A stretch of DNA of 64,000 bases from Anaerolineae bacterium. GTDB taxonomy: Bacteria > Chloroflexota > Anaerolineae > Aggregatilineales > JAFGMM01. The notes beneath the pieces are model-generated. The model was not told the DNA's origin. It did no database searches and worked only from the letters and a program-made list of their open reading frames with translations. This document shows, piece by piece, positions 52,000 through 62,327 of the stretch. Position 1 is the stretch's first letter, and each line of letters opens with the position of its first letter. Made by a program: the position numbers and the translations under genes. The stretch is from assembly GCA_027494055.1 (NCBI GenBank), contig JAOSJO010000001.1:1035005-1099004 (forward strand), written 5' to 3'.

Positions 52000-52996
52000 C
52001 TACTTCTTACGTCTGCTGGTCGCTTTTGCGTAGGGCCTGACGGCTTTCTCGATCCGCCTGGTGGCGGGGTACGGCGCGGGCTGGAAATCCTGCCCGGTGA
52101 GGTACTCAAAGGCTTCGATGTAGCGCACGGTCGCCTGATAGGTGATGTCGTCGGGGATCGCCGGCGGCTTGCCTTCGCCGTCATAGCCCTGCTGGTTGTA
52201 CCACAGGTAGATAAACTCATTGTCCAGGTGTTCTGGCTGCTGGCGCGCCGCTTTGCGGCTCGCGTAGCTATTGGCGCGCCAGAACCGGGCGGCGTCGGGC
52301 GTGTGCAGCTCGTTGATGAGCATGAGCGCGCCGCCCTCATCGACGCCGAACTCGTACAGCGCGTCGACCATGATAAGGCCCGCCTCCGAAGCCACCTCGG
52401 AACCCCGGTCGAACAGCTTCAGCGCGGTCTTGCCCATCGCGTCGTAGACCTCCGGGCTGACCAGGCCGCGTTCGAGGACCGCCTGCGCGCTGATCATCTC
52501 GCCGGTGATGCCCGGCCCGGTGCGCAAGATGGGCGTGATGACGGGCCTGAGCAGCGCGTCGTTTTTGTTCAGCCCTTCGGGGAAGCGGATGCCGTAGATC
52601 ACCCGCTCGCCGCGTTCGTAGCTGTACCACAGCGATGTGGGCGTCACGCCGGTGAGGTAGCCGCGCACGACCAACTGCACCGGGATGCGCCTGAGGTGGC
52701 GCGAGACCATCACGTTCGGGTCGGGCACTTCGAGCATGTGGTTGGGCACGATGTCGGCGGTGTTCTCGAACCAGAAGGCCGCCAACTGGTTGAGCACCTG
52801 GCCCTTGTAGGGCACCGCGCCGACGACGCGGTTGAAATGGATGATGCGGTCGGTCACCACCGAGAGCCGCCGCCCGTCGGGGGAGCAGGAAGCTGTCGCG
52901 GGTGCGGCCCGCCGTCCTGCTGCCCAGCGCGGGCAGGTCGAACTCAAGCAGTGCGTCTTCTACCGCTTCGAGGACCTGGGTCTTGTTCGGGATCAT
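52000..52996 (-). CDS. purC: Phosphoribosylaminoimidazole-succinocarboxamide synthase, frameshifted
   Basis: About 331 residues from ATG 52996 (AAGGAG seven bases upstream). SAICAR synthetase ligates aspartate to CAIR with ATP. Family blocks: PYKGQVLNQLAAFWFENT, VPNHMLEVPDPNVMVSRHLR, LVVRGYLTGVTPTSLWYSYE and HTPDAARFWRANSY. The ATP/substrate loop SDRISAFD reads TDRIIHFN, and VDTKYEFG reads VDALYEFG. One extra base in a C5 run at about 52881 breaks the frame between DSFLLP and DGRRLSVVTD. 2 bp after purB. Confidence 0.88.
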
Positions 52997-52998
52997 GG

Positions 52999-54418
52999 TC
53001 ACGCTCCTTGCTGGGCGGCGCGCATGGGCAGCGCGGCGTGTATCGTCTGTGCAAACGCGCGGGCGCGCTGCGGCGCGTGGCCCAGGTAGTTTTCCACATC
53101 GAGCAGGGCGCTCACCGCCCCGGCGTCGAGATACCGGTTGATCTCCGGGTCGCGCGTGAGCGCGTCGCGCAGCGGGCTGGCGTGGCCGTTCTCCAGCGCC
53201 GCCCACGCGGCCATGCTCTGCCGCCGGATGACCTCGTGCATGTGCTGGCGGTCAGCGCCGGCGCGGCCCAGCGCCATCAGCAGGCGCTCGGTGGCGGCGA
53301 ACGCGCCGTACCGCGCCAGGTTGTCGGCAATCGCGCGCGTGTTGACCTGCAGGCCACGCACCAGCCGCACCGCCACCGAGAGCATCTCGTCCGCCGCCAG
53401 GAAGGCCTGCGGCAGCAGCGCGCGGCGGTTTGCCTTGTCGTCGAGCGTGCGCTCCAGCAGCGCGTGCGCCGCGTTGTCCCACGCGACGCGCGGCAGCGCG
53501 GCCACCATCCGCCCCAGGCTGTCGATGTTCTCCGCGCCGATGGGGTTGCGCTTGAACGGCATCGTCGACGAGCCGACCTGCGCGTGCCCGAACGGTTCGG
53601 CCCACTCGCCGAAGGGCAGGGATTGCAGCACGCGCAGGTCGAAAGCCAGCTTGTAAAGCGACCCCGCCAGCCCTGCCAGCGCGTTGAGGACGAGCCAGTC
53701 CTGCTTGCGCGGGTATGTCTGCGTCGCCACCGGGAAGGCCGGCAGGTCGAGCGCCGCCATGACGCGCGCCTCAAGCGCATCGACGGTGACGCCCGTGCCG
53801 GCGAGCAGCTCCGCGTATGACGCGCCGGTGCCGACCGCGCCCTTCAGCCCCTTCCCGCGCACGCCCGCACGGGCGCGGCGCAGCTCTTCCAGGTCGGTGA
53901 GCAGGTCCTGCCCGTACTGCGCCAGCCGGTAGCCGACGGTGGTCGGCTCGGCAGGCTGGAGATGGGTGAAGGCGATGGCAGGGGGTGTCGGCCCAGCGCG
54001 CGATCTGGTCGGCCAGGGCCTCTAGCAGGGTTTCGAGGGAGGCGACGATAAGGTCAAGCGCGGCGCGCAGGCGCAGCGCGTCGGCGTTGTCCTCGATGTC
54101 GGCGCTGGTCGCGCCGAGGTGGATGACGCCGCCGGCGGCGGCGCACTGCGCCGCGAAGGTCTTGAGTTCAGCCATCAGGTCGTGGCGGATTTCGGCCTCG
54201 ATTTCCAGGGCGCGGGCGATGTCCACATCGTCCATGTGGGCGCGCAGCTCGGCGGCCTGCGCCGGCGTCACCAGCCCGGCTTCAACCTGCGCCTCGGCCA
54301 GCGCCACCCATACCTGCCGCCAGAGCTGGCGTTTGCGCCGCTCACTCCAGATGTGGCGCATGGCCTCCGAGCCGTAGCGCCACGAAAAAGGTGAAGCGTA
54401 ACGGTCGTGTTCGGTCAA
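52999..54418 (-). CDS. purB: Adenylosuccinate lyase, frameshifted
   Basis: About 472 residues. It releases fumarate from SAICAR and adenylosuccinate. N-terminal YASPFSWRYGSEAMRHIWSE and LWRQVWVALAEAQVEAGL resemble the animal-type enzyme. The catalytic His lies in AIAFTHLQPAEPTTVG and the serine loop is intact (GSSTMPFKRNP), as is ERTLDDKANRR. One extra C at about 53983 breaks the frame in WADTPAIAFTHL. The start is probably TTG 54418; no in-frame ATG precedes the homology. First gene of the purine cluster. Confidence 0.88.
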
Positions 54419-54782
54419 AACCTGCGCACCCCGGCGCCTAAAAACGCCGCAGCGACCCGGACTGCGGCTCCGTGTTCTACAGAATGCTTCAGGCGCGGTC
54501 TGGCCGGCCCCAACATCGGCGCGCCTGACAACCGGCATTATAGCGAACGGCGTGGAAACACGCCAAATTGGTGAAAAAACGGCCCATCTTGCCGGAGACG
54601 CCGCGTTGAGCGATGCTGTTGGTGAATTCGTGCCCGTATTCCCCTCCCCCCCCCACCTTTCGGCTCCCCCCCCCACACAGAGAGGAGAGGGGTAGTTTTC
54701 CCCCAACGCCCCACACGCCGGGCCGTGACGTGTTACATTACGGGGCGTAAGATATCGCTTCAGGCACGAGGAGTAGGACAAC
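54419..54782. other. Divergent intergenic stretch between purB and hutH
   Basis: Holds long C runs (54650-54675) that are prone to miscounting. It should contain promoters for both genes. TTACATT at about 54732 is a plausible -10 region for hutH, but no convincing pair of hexamers stands out. Confidence 0.35.
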
Positions 54783-56536
54783 ATGGACGCGGCATTGCAG
54801 ATTGACGGCGCAAACCTCGCCATTCCGGACGTGGTCGCGGTGGCGCGCGCCGGGCGGGCGGTTGACGAGCGCCTGCCGGCCCCGGTGCAGGCGAAGGTGG
54901 AGGCCTCGCGGGCGTGGGTTGATAACCTGATCGCCGAGGGTGTGCACTACGCCTACGGCGTCAACACGGGCTTTGGCATCTTCTCCAACCGGCACCTTGA
55001 GCCGGGCGAGGCGGACCTGCTCACGCGCAACCTGATCCTGAGCCACACCTGCGGCGTGAGCAACCCCCTGCCCACCGACGTGGTGCGCGCGACGATGCTC
55101 ATCCGGGCGAACACGCTGGCGAAGGGCTACTCCGGCGTGCGCCCTGAGGTGGTGGAGACGCTGCTCAAGATGCTCAACCGGGGCGTGCACCCCGTGATGC
55201 CGTCGATGGGGTCGCTTGGGGCCAGCGGCGACCTCGCGCCGCTCTCGCACCTGGCCCTGGTGCTGAGCGCGCCCTGGAGGGCGAGAGCGAGGCGCAGGAC
55301 CCGTTCGGCTACTGGAGCGGGCGCGCGTGGTTCGACGGGCACGAGATGACCGGCGCAAACGCGATGGCGGCGGCGGGCATCCCGCGCCTGCGGCTGCTGG
55401 CGAAGGAGGGCCTGGCGCTCAACAACGGCGCGACGGTCTCGGCGGCGATGGCGGCCCTCATCGTGCATGACGCGGTGGAGCTGGTCAAGCACGCGGAGAT
55501 CGCGCTGGCGATGAGCCTGGAGGCGATCCGGGGGACGGCGGACGCCTTCCACGTGCTGCCCCACCGCGCGCGCAACCATCGCGGCCAGCAGGTGAGCGCG
55601 GCGAATGTGCGCCGTCTCATCAAGGGCAGCGTGTTGGTGGCGCAGGGGCCGCAGGAGGAGACCATTCACGACGCCTACTCGCTGCGCTGCGGACCGCAGG
55701 TGCTCGGCGCGGTGCGCGACGTGCTCGCCTTCGTGTGGGACCGGGTCACTGACGAGATCAACGCCGCGACCGACAACCCGCTCCTGTTCGTGGACGACCC
55801 GGAGCTTGACCCGTCGCGCGTGATCCGCGCGATCTCGTGCGGCAACTTTCACGGCGAGCCGGTGGCGTTCGCGCTGGACTTCCTCGCCATCGTGCTCACC
55901 GAGCTTGCCAGCATCGCCGAGCGGCGGCTGTTCCGCCTCACCGACAACCTGCTCAGCCGGGGTCTGCCGCTGATGCTGCTGGAGGTGGATAAGACCGGCC
56001 TCAACAGCGGCATGATGATCGCGCAGTACACGGCGGCGGCGCTGGTCAGCGAGTGCAAGACGCTGGCGCACCCTGACAGCGTCGACTCGATCCCCTCGTC
56101 GGCGGACTGGGAGGACCACGTGAGCATGAGCATGAACGCCGGCCTGCACGCGCTGAAGGTGCTGGAAAACGCGCGCTACGTGGTCGCAATCGAGATGCTG
56201 TGCGCCGCGCAGGCGCTGGACTTCCGGCTGGCGGGGCTGCACTTCTGGCGCGAGGAGCCGTGGCGCAAGGAAGGCGGCGCGTGGCGCAAGGACGTGCACA
56301 TGCACCGCTGGGAGACCGAACCGCTGTCGCCAGGGGCGGGCGTGCGGGCGGCGTATGACACGATCCGCGAGGCCGTGCCGAAGGTCGAGCAAGACCGCCC
56401 GCTTCATCCCGACATCGAGCGGCTGGCCGCGATGATCGCGGAAGGGATGATACTCCGCGCCGTGGCGGACGCGGGCGCGCCGCTGTTCGGGTTGGAAGCC
56501 GTGGACGTGGCCGAGATCGAGCAGGCCGGCCGCTGA
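54783..56536 (+). CDS. hutH: Histidine ammonia-lyase family protein, frameshifted
   Basis: About 584 residues, a little longer than the usual 500-520. The MIO cofactor triad Ala-Ser-Gly is at 147-149 (GSLGASGDLAPLSH). The active-site tyrosine loop is YAYGVNTGFG, and Ser-His (LILSHTCGV) favours histidine over phenylalanine or tyrosine. The N-rich loop EINAATDNPLLF is present. A base is missing at about 55272, between LALVLS and ALEGESEAQDPFGYW. It deaminates His to urocanate. No other hut gene is adjacent. Confidence 0.88.
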
Positions 56537-56683
56537 CGTGCGCGCATCTGCCGTTTCCGGCGTTCTGACGCATTTCCTATGCGAATCTCATGGCCTTTTA
56601 ACGCCGCCGTGCTAGTTTTATGCTGGGTTAACAGGACCGAATTGGAACAAACAACAAACCTTTCTGGAGGTTGGGGTTAAGAG

Positions 56684-57553
56684 ATGACGTCGAGCAACAC
56701 GTTGAAAGTTGTCGCACTGATGGCGGCGCTCACCGCGCTCCTCGGCCTGATCGGGTATTGGGTCGGGGGCACGGGCGGCGTGATCTTCGCGCTGGGGTTC
56801 TCGATTCTCGTGAACTTCGGCGCGTACTGGTTTTCGGACAGCATCGCGATCCGCATGACGGGCGCGCAGCCCGTGGACCCCGCGCAAGCGCCCGGCCTCT
56901 ATGACCTGGTCGCGCGCCTGGCGACGCAGGCGGGGATCCCGACGCCGCGCGTGTACGTGATCGACTCGCCGCTGCCGAACGCCTTCGCGACCGGGCGCGA
57001 CCCGGCGCACGGCGCGGTCGCCGTCACGACCGGCATCCTGCAGGCGTTGAGCCAGGAGGAGCTGGCGGGAGTATTGGCGCACGAGCTGGCGCACATCCGG
57101 CGGCGCGACACCCTGATTGCGACGGTGGTCGCCACCATCGCCGGGGCGATCACAGCCCTGGCGAACCTGCTCCAGTGGACGCTGCTCTTTGGCGGCCTGG
57201 GCCGTGGGGACGACAATCGTGGCGGTATGGTCGGCGGGCTGCTGCTGATGTTCGTCGCGCCGGTTCTGGCGGTCTTGATCCAGCTTGGCATCTCTCGCGC
57301 GCGCGAGTTCGACGCCGACGCGGAGGGCGCGCGCATCAGCGGGAACCCGCTCGCGCTCGCCAGCGCGCTGGCGAAGATCGACACGATGGCGCGCCGCAGC
57401 CGGCAACCGCTGGCGGCGAACCCAGCCATGGCGTCGCTTTTCATCGTCAACCCGCTGAGCGGGGTTTCCGGCGGGCTGGCGGGCCTCTTCAGCACGCACC
57501 CGCCGGTCGAGGCGCGGATCGAGCGCCTGCAGGCGATGGCCGGCGGCGCGTAG
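56684..57553 (+). CDS. htpX: Membrane metalloprotease HtpX (M48)
   Basis: 289 residues, intact. Two N-terminal helices (about 9-48), the zinc site H133-E-L-A-H137, a second helix pair (about 146-220) and the third ligand Glu in SRAREFDADAEGAR. ATG follows GGAGGTTGGGG. It cleaves damaged membrane proteins on the cytoplasmic side. Stand-alone gene. Confidence 0.93.
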   Translation: MTSSNTLKVVALMAALTALLGLIGYWVGGTGGVIFALGFSILVNFGAYWFSDSIAIRMTGAQPVDPAQAPGLYDLVARLATQAGIPTPRVYVIDSPLPNAFATGRDPAHGAVAVTTGILQALSQEELAGVLAHELAHIRRRDTLIATVVATIAGAITALANLLQWTLLFGGLGRGDDNRGGMVGGLLLMFVAPVLAVLIQLGISRAREFDADAEGARISGNPLALASALAKIDTMARRSRQPLAANPAMASLFIVNPLSGVSGGLAGLFSTHPPVEARIERLQAMAGGA

Positions 57554-57743
57554 GCGAGCGGCCGGGCGCGTGGAAACGTTCGAGCCTGGCGCAACGTCGC
57601 CGGGCTTTGTGATTCCGCACACGAAAGCGCGAAGAACGCGGAGTCGCGCCTTTATGACTCTGCGTTTCAACTCCGCGCTGCCTTCCGGCCTTTGTACGGC
57701 TATCGACGCGCGCGGGTCGCGCGCGCAGATCGCGTGCGCTCGC

Positions 57744-57771
57744 TTGACAAATTACTACGGGCCAGTATAAT
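57744..57771 (+). promoter_or_regulatory. Consensus sigma70 promoter of the marR-arsM unit
   Basis: TTGACA (57744-57749), 16-nt spacer, TATAAT (57766-57771): both hexamers are perfect. A promoter this strong normally needs repression. AAATATTT at 57781-57788 sits about where transcription starts and is a possible operator core. Confidence 0.8.
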
Positions 57772-57824
57772 TAGGATACGAAATATTTGGCAGCGAACGA
57801 AATTCATGGCGGCGAGGTGAGGCG

Positions 57825-58334
57825 ATGTGTGCTGATGTGGCGGATGAACGCGGCAACGGACCGCAGGCGACCTGCGCGCCGTGTGCGCCCGGCACGCCGG
57901 GCGTCACGGCAGAATATGGCTCGTTTGCCGGTGTCGCGGAGCTGATCGACATTGTGGCGAAGAAGCTCAGGCGCTTGCAGCGGCAGACAATCGAGGCGGA
58001 CAACCTGACGCCGACGCAGTACGCGGTGCTCAACATGCTCTGGGAGCGCGACGGCCGGCCGTTGGGGGAGTTGGCGAGCGCGTGCTGCTGCGCGCCGTCC
58101 ACCATCACCGGCATCGTCGATACCATGGAGAAGCACCGCTTGGTCTCCCGCGCGCCGAACCTGGACGACCGGAGGAGCCTGCTGGTCTGGCTCACCGAGA
58201 AGGGGCAGGCGCTCAAGCACGCCACGCCCGATTCAGAGGCTATGTTCGAGGGCTGCTGCCCCGGCATTGCGCCCGACGAGGTGCGGCAACTGGGCGAGCT
58301 TCTCGCCAGGCTCAACACGGCGCTCGACGGCTGA
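57825..58334 (+). CDS. MarR family regulator, cysteine-rich, candidate arsenic or thiol sensor
   Basis: 169 residues. The winged helix is clear: LTPTQYAVLNMLWERDGRPL, ELASACCCAPSTITGIVDTM (recognition helix) and the wing LVSRAPNLDDRRSLLVWLTE. Eight cysteines occur at 2, 17, 20, 87, 88, 89, 144 and 145. Three lie in a row at the start of the recognition helix and a CC pair lies near the C-terminal dimer helix. Such a set could bind As(III) or react with oxidants. It precedes arsM by 42 bp and has a consensus promoter, so it probably represses both. ArsR-type regulators usually do this job. Confidence 0.85.
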   Translation: MCADVADERGNGPQATCAPCAPGTPGVTAEYGSFAGVAELIDIVAKKLRRLQRQTIEADNLTPTQYAVLNMLWERDGRPLGELASACCCAPSTITGIVDTMEKHRLVSRAPNLDDRRSLLVWLTEKGQALKHATPDSEAMFEGCCPGIAPDEVRQLGELLARLNTALDG

Positions 58335-58376
58335 CCGTAATCTTAGTTTACGCTGACTTACAAGGAGGTACTCTCG

Positions 58377-59195
58377 ATGACAGAAGTCTCTGATGCGCAG
58401 ATCAAGGAAGCGGTGCGCAGGCACTACGCCGACCGTGTCCAGACGCAAGCCTCGTGCTGCGGGTCCGGCGCGGCGTTGTCGTGTTGCGGTGGCAGTTCGG
58501 GGCCAAACGCGACGTTGCACGCCCTCGGCTACGCGGAGCAGGAGCTTGCCGCGCTTCCCGAAGGCATGACCCAGACCGCATTCGGCTGCGGCAACCCGCT
58601 CGCGTTCGCCGGCGTGCGCGCGGGCGATGTGGTCCTCGACCTCGGATCGGGCGCGGGCATGGACGTTATCCTCGCCGCGCAGCGCGTCGGGCCAGATGGC
58701 AAGGCCATCGGCCTTGACATGACGCCGGAGATGATTGAGAAGGCGCGCGCCAACGCCGACCGCGCCGGCGTCGGCGCGATTGCTGAGTTCCGCCTCGGCG
58801 AGATGGAAGACATGCCCATCGCAGACGCGAGCGTGGATTGGGTCATCTCGAACTGCGTGATCAACCTCTCGCCGGACAAGGCGCGGGTCTTCCGCGAGGC
58901 GAATCGCGTGCTGCGGCCCGGCGGCCGGCTGTTGGTGTCGGACATTGTCGCCTCGAACCTCCCGCCGGCGGTCAGGGCAGACCTCACGGCGTGGGCGGAG
59001 TGCGTGGCCGGCGCGATTGACGAGGACCGCTATCTGGACATCGTGCGCGCGGCTGAGTTCGAGGACGTGCAGGTCGTGGAACGCGCCGACTTCACCGAGC
59101 CGTATCTGGGCCAGGCCGCCGGTGCGCCGCCGGACCCGGCGCGCCAGGTGAAGGTATCAAGCGTCCGCGTGAGCGCGGTGAAGCCCCGCGCGTAG
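58377..59195 (+). CDS. arsM: Arsenite S-adenosylmethionine methyltransferase
   Basis: 272 residues, intact, with the ribosome site AAGGAGGT. The SAM motif is VLDLGSGAGMDVIL (87-100), and the family signature NCVINLSPDKARVF starts at 159. Cysteines that can bind As(III) are at 27/28, 36/37, 71, 160 and 209, matching the four conserved positions of ArsM. It methylates arsenite to volatile or less reactive forms. Co-transcribed with the cysteine-rich MarR gene and followed by a terminator. Confidence 0.93.
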   Translation: MTEVSDAQIKEAVRRHYADRVQTQASCCGSGAALSCCGGSSGPNATLHALGYAEQELAALPEGMTQTAFGCGNPLAFAGVRAGDVVLDLGSGAGMDVILAAQRVGPDGKAIGLDMTPEMIEKARANADRAGVGAIAEFRLGEMEDMPIADASVDWVISNCVINLSPDKARVFREANRVLRPGGRLLVSDIVASNLPPAVRADLTAWAECVAGAIDEDRYLDIVRAAEFEDVQVVERADFTEPYLGQAAGAPPDPARQVKVSSVRVSAVKPRA

Positions 59196-59223
59196 ACGCG
59201 CCCCCTGATTTCTGCGCATACCT

Positions 59224-59263
59224 CGCTCCCCGCGCGCCGTCGCGTGTGGGGAGCGGGTTTTTT
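59224..59263 (+). terminator. Intrinsic terminator after arsM
   Basis: CGCTCCCC-GCGCG, loop, CGCGTG-TGGGGAGCG, then GGTTTTTT. Confidence 0.85.
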
Positions 59264-59329
59264 CTCCAACCTGGAAATCGCACCCCCTGTATCCCGGAGG
59301 CTTCCTGGGCCTTAGCGGAATAGGATAGG

Positions 59330-59385
59330 AATGGCGCAATCCGCCATTGCCTGAGGGGCGACCCGCCGGGTCGCCCCACATTTTT
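59330..59385 (+). terminator. Two hairpins in a row, the second with a T-tract
   Basis: AATGGCG-CAATC-CGCCATT at 59330-59348, then GGGGCGACCC-GCC-GGGTCGCCCC at 59355-59377 followed by ACATTTTT. They lie after the arsM terminator and before the TPR gene, so they either back up termination or shape the leader of the next gene. Confidence 0.65.
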
Positions 59386-59484
59386 CGTGTAGTCATGCCC
59401 CAACCACGAGCCACGGGCCGGTATTGGCACCAAACTTGCTACCTCCTCAGGGCGATGCACGTTCATCAGCCGAGAGGTGGACCT

Positions 59485-62181
59485 GTGAAGCGAGAAGAAC
59501 TGCTCAACATCGTCGATGCGGCGCTTGTTGTCCAACACTGGGAGTACGCGCGAGACGCCGCGCAGGCGTTGCTCGAAATCTGGCCCAACGACCTGGCGGC
59601 GCTGCGCGGCCTGGCATCCGCGCTGGCCCCGGAGCGCCCGCTGGAGGCGATCAACACGCTCAAGCGGGTCGTCGCCGCCGACGGCCAGGACGCGGACGCG
59701 CAAGCGGCGCTGGGCCGGCTTTTCGAGGCGCAGGACCGCCGCGCCGAGGCTGAGCAGGCGATGGCCGCCGCGCTCGTGGTGCGCCCTGACGACCCCCCGG
59801 CTGCAGGGCGACCTGCGCCAGTGGCCGGCGTGGCTGTACCCCACGCTGCGCGCCCGCCGCGCGCTCGACACCGGCGACAGCCAGGGCGCGCTACAGGCGT
59901 TGCAGGCGTTGTCGGACGCGCGCGACGGCGACGACCTCGCCGCGCACCCGGCCCCGTGGCTTACGTTGCTGGAGGCGGCGTGGCGCGCGTCGCGCTGGAC
60001 CGAACTGCGCGCGGTTGCGGCGAAAGTGCGCAGCCGCTGGCCGGACGCGATCCTCCCCGACCTGGTGCTCGGCGCGGCGCTCATGCGCGACGGCCAGCAC
60101 GAGCAGGGCGCGGCGCTGCTGCATGGGGCCGCCGCACGGGACCCTGGCGGGCAGGCGCCATGCCGCCTGGGGGGGCCGGGGCATCCCTATCGACACCTGT
60201 GGCCCCCCGCCGCCGTCCGTCGAACTCCCCGGACCGCTGCCGGCGGCGGTCGCCGCCGTCCTGGGGCGTGACCGGCTCAACAGCGGGCGGCCCGACCCGG
60301 TCGAGGTGGAACGCGCTGTGCCGGAAGAGTCGGAGCGGCAGCGCGCCGAAGACGGGCCGGAGTTGCGGCCCCGGCTGCGCGCGCTCGCCCCCAAGCACAG
60401 CGACGCGCCGCCGGTCAAGGTCACCAGCTCGCGCCGGTTGCTGCGCCAGAAGCGCCAGGATGCGCCGTCGCCGCTCGTCGGCCCGGCAGTGGAATCCGCG
60501 CCTCCAGCGCGCCTGCCAACGGGGACGCTGCCGAGGCGGCGCGGGCCGCGCTCGAATCGCTCCAGGCCGATCTCGCCGATATGGCGGCGCGGATCGTCGG
60601 CGCGAAGAGCGTGCGGCCCGACGACATCACCACGGACGTGCACGTCATCGTCAGCCACTTTGGCCGGCTTGAGGCGCGCTTCGGTGCGGAGGCCGCCGTG
60701 CAGGTCGACCGGCTGCTGCAACGGCTGGCGCGCGCCACGGAGGTCGATCTCGGCGTGATGGCCGAGATGCTCTACGTCGATCAGGCCGACTCGCTCAAGG
60801 GTTATGACCTCGCGCCGGTCGATACGCCGACGCCGCAGAACGTCACCGAGATTCTGGCCCACATCGACGCCAGGTTGCTCGATGACAAGGCTATGGTCGC
60901 CTCGGTGCTGATCGTCGGCGACGACGACGTGATCCCATTCCACCGGCTGCCCAACCCGGTCGAGGACAGCGACGCCGAAATCCTCGCCGACGCGCTCTAC
61001 AGCATCGCGCCCACCGACGACGACACCAAGGCGCTCGTCGGCGTCCGGGCGGTGGGGCGCTTCCCGCAGCGCAGCGCGGCGGAGATGACCGCCGCCATTG
61101 AGAGCGCCATCAGCGCGCACCGCCGCCCCGGCAGAAGCTGCTCGCGCGCTGGCGGGCGCTGGTCAGCCGCATCCTGGGCCGCGCGCCCGCCGCGACGCCG
61201 AGCCTCGGCTACACCGCGAGCGTGTGGCGCAAGGCCGCTGAGGACGTTTACGCCGTGATCGGCGCGAAGTCGGCGCTGCACGCCTCGCCGCCGATTACGG
61301 CCTCGCACTGGCGACCGGACGGGATTGGCCCCGCCAGCTACGGCTATTTCAACCTGCACGGCCTCGATAACGCGCCGTACTGGTACGGGCAGCGCGACCC
61401 CGGCGAGTCGATCTACCCGGACTTCCCGGTCGCCCTGCGCCCCGAAGACGTGGTCAACAGCGGGCGCGCGCCGCGCGTGGTGTTCTCCGCCGCGTGCTAC
61501 GGCGCGAGCGTGGCGGGCAAGTCGGCCCGCGAGTCGCTGGCGCTGCGCTTCCTGGAGTGCGGCACCCTCGGCTTCGTCGGCGCGACTGCCATCGCCTACG
61601 GCGGCGTGAGCCGCCCGCTCGTGGGCGCGGACCTGCTCGCGCGGCACTTCTGGGAGCGCCTGTCCGCCGGCTACGCCCAGGGGTACGCGCTCCGTGAGGC
61701 CAAGCGGCGGTTCGTCCAGGAGATGCAGTACCGCCAGGGCTACCTGGACACTGAAGACTACAAAACCCTGATCAGTTTCGTGCTCTACGGCGACCCGACG
61801 GTCTACCCGGAGCCGGCGCGGCGCAAGCCGATGCCCAAAGGGGGCGCGGCTGGCGCGGCGACCGCGCCGCCCGACGTCACACTGGCGGGCCGGCCCGAAC
61901 CCGCGCCGCCGGACACGCTCTCCAACGAGGTCGTGCAGCAGGTCAAAGGGCTGATCGCGCCCTTCCTGCCCGGCGTGCACGAGGCGGAGGTGACGCTCTC
62001 CGTGCCGAAGCTCGCCAAGCAGTGCCCGACGGACAAGCAGAGCAAGGCGCGGCCCGCGCCAAGCGCCATCCTGACGCTGCGCAAAGAGCACCACCTGGAC
62101 GGCGTCCCGTCCTGGCAGCAGATCGCGCGCGTGGCGGTGACCGATTCCGGCCAGGTCGTCAAGATGACGGTGAGCAAATGA
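59485..62181 (+). CDS. TPR-like protein with clan CD (C25/gingipain-like) peptidase domain, several frameshifts
   Basis: About 898 residues from GTG 59485 (GAGAGGTGG upstream). The N-terminal 250 residues are helical repeats of TPR type (WEYARDAAQALLEIWPNDLA, LEAINTLKRVVAADGQDADA). After a Pro/Arg-rich linker comes a helical region (ITTDVHVIVSHFGRLEARFG), then a C25-like part with VLIVGDDDVIPFHRLPNPVE, the catalytic His in YFNLHGLDNAP and Cys in VFSAACYGASVAGK. A beta-rich tail ends at KMTVSK. No signal peptide. At least five frame breaks (about 59800, 60170, 60260, 60500, 61130). It should be a cytoplasmic cysteine peptidase controlled by protein contacts. Confidence 0.7.
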
Positions 62182-62327
62182 GCCGTGTTGTCCAGGGCGC
62201 GCTGCTGCCTCACCAGGCGCGGAGGCCGTGCGCACCCTGGTCTGTATCTTGCAACGAGATGCTACTGTAAGCGGAAGGCAACAACCGGGCTGCGAGGACC
62301 GGCGAAACCGAGAAGCGAGGACCAGGC

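Noticed and set aside
51160-53820. 886-codon plus-strand frame over purE/purC/purB
   Set aside because: Low-complexity Arg/Ala/His shadow; all three purine genes read convincingly on the minus strand.
47769-54418. Purine-analogue or C-nucleoside (formycin-like) biosynthetic cluster, suggested by altered purB/purC/purE/purH
   Set aside because: The genes cover the standard AIR-to-IMP steps, no C-nucleoside synthase or tailoring genes are present, and PurB keeps a normal active site. A diverged housekeeping set is simpler.
54640-54685. Poly-C tracts as a phase-variation switch upstream of hutH or purB
   Set aside because: They lie far from promoters or start codons of either gene and homopolymers in this assembly are unreliable.
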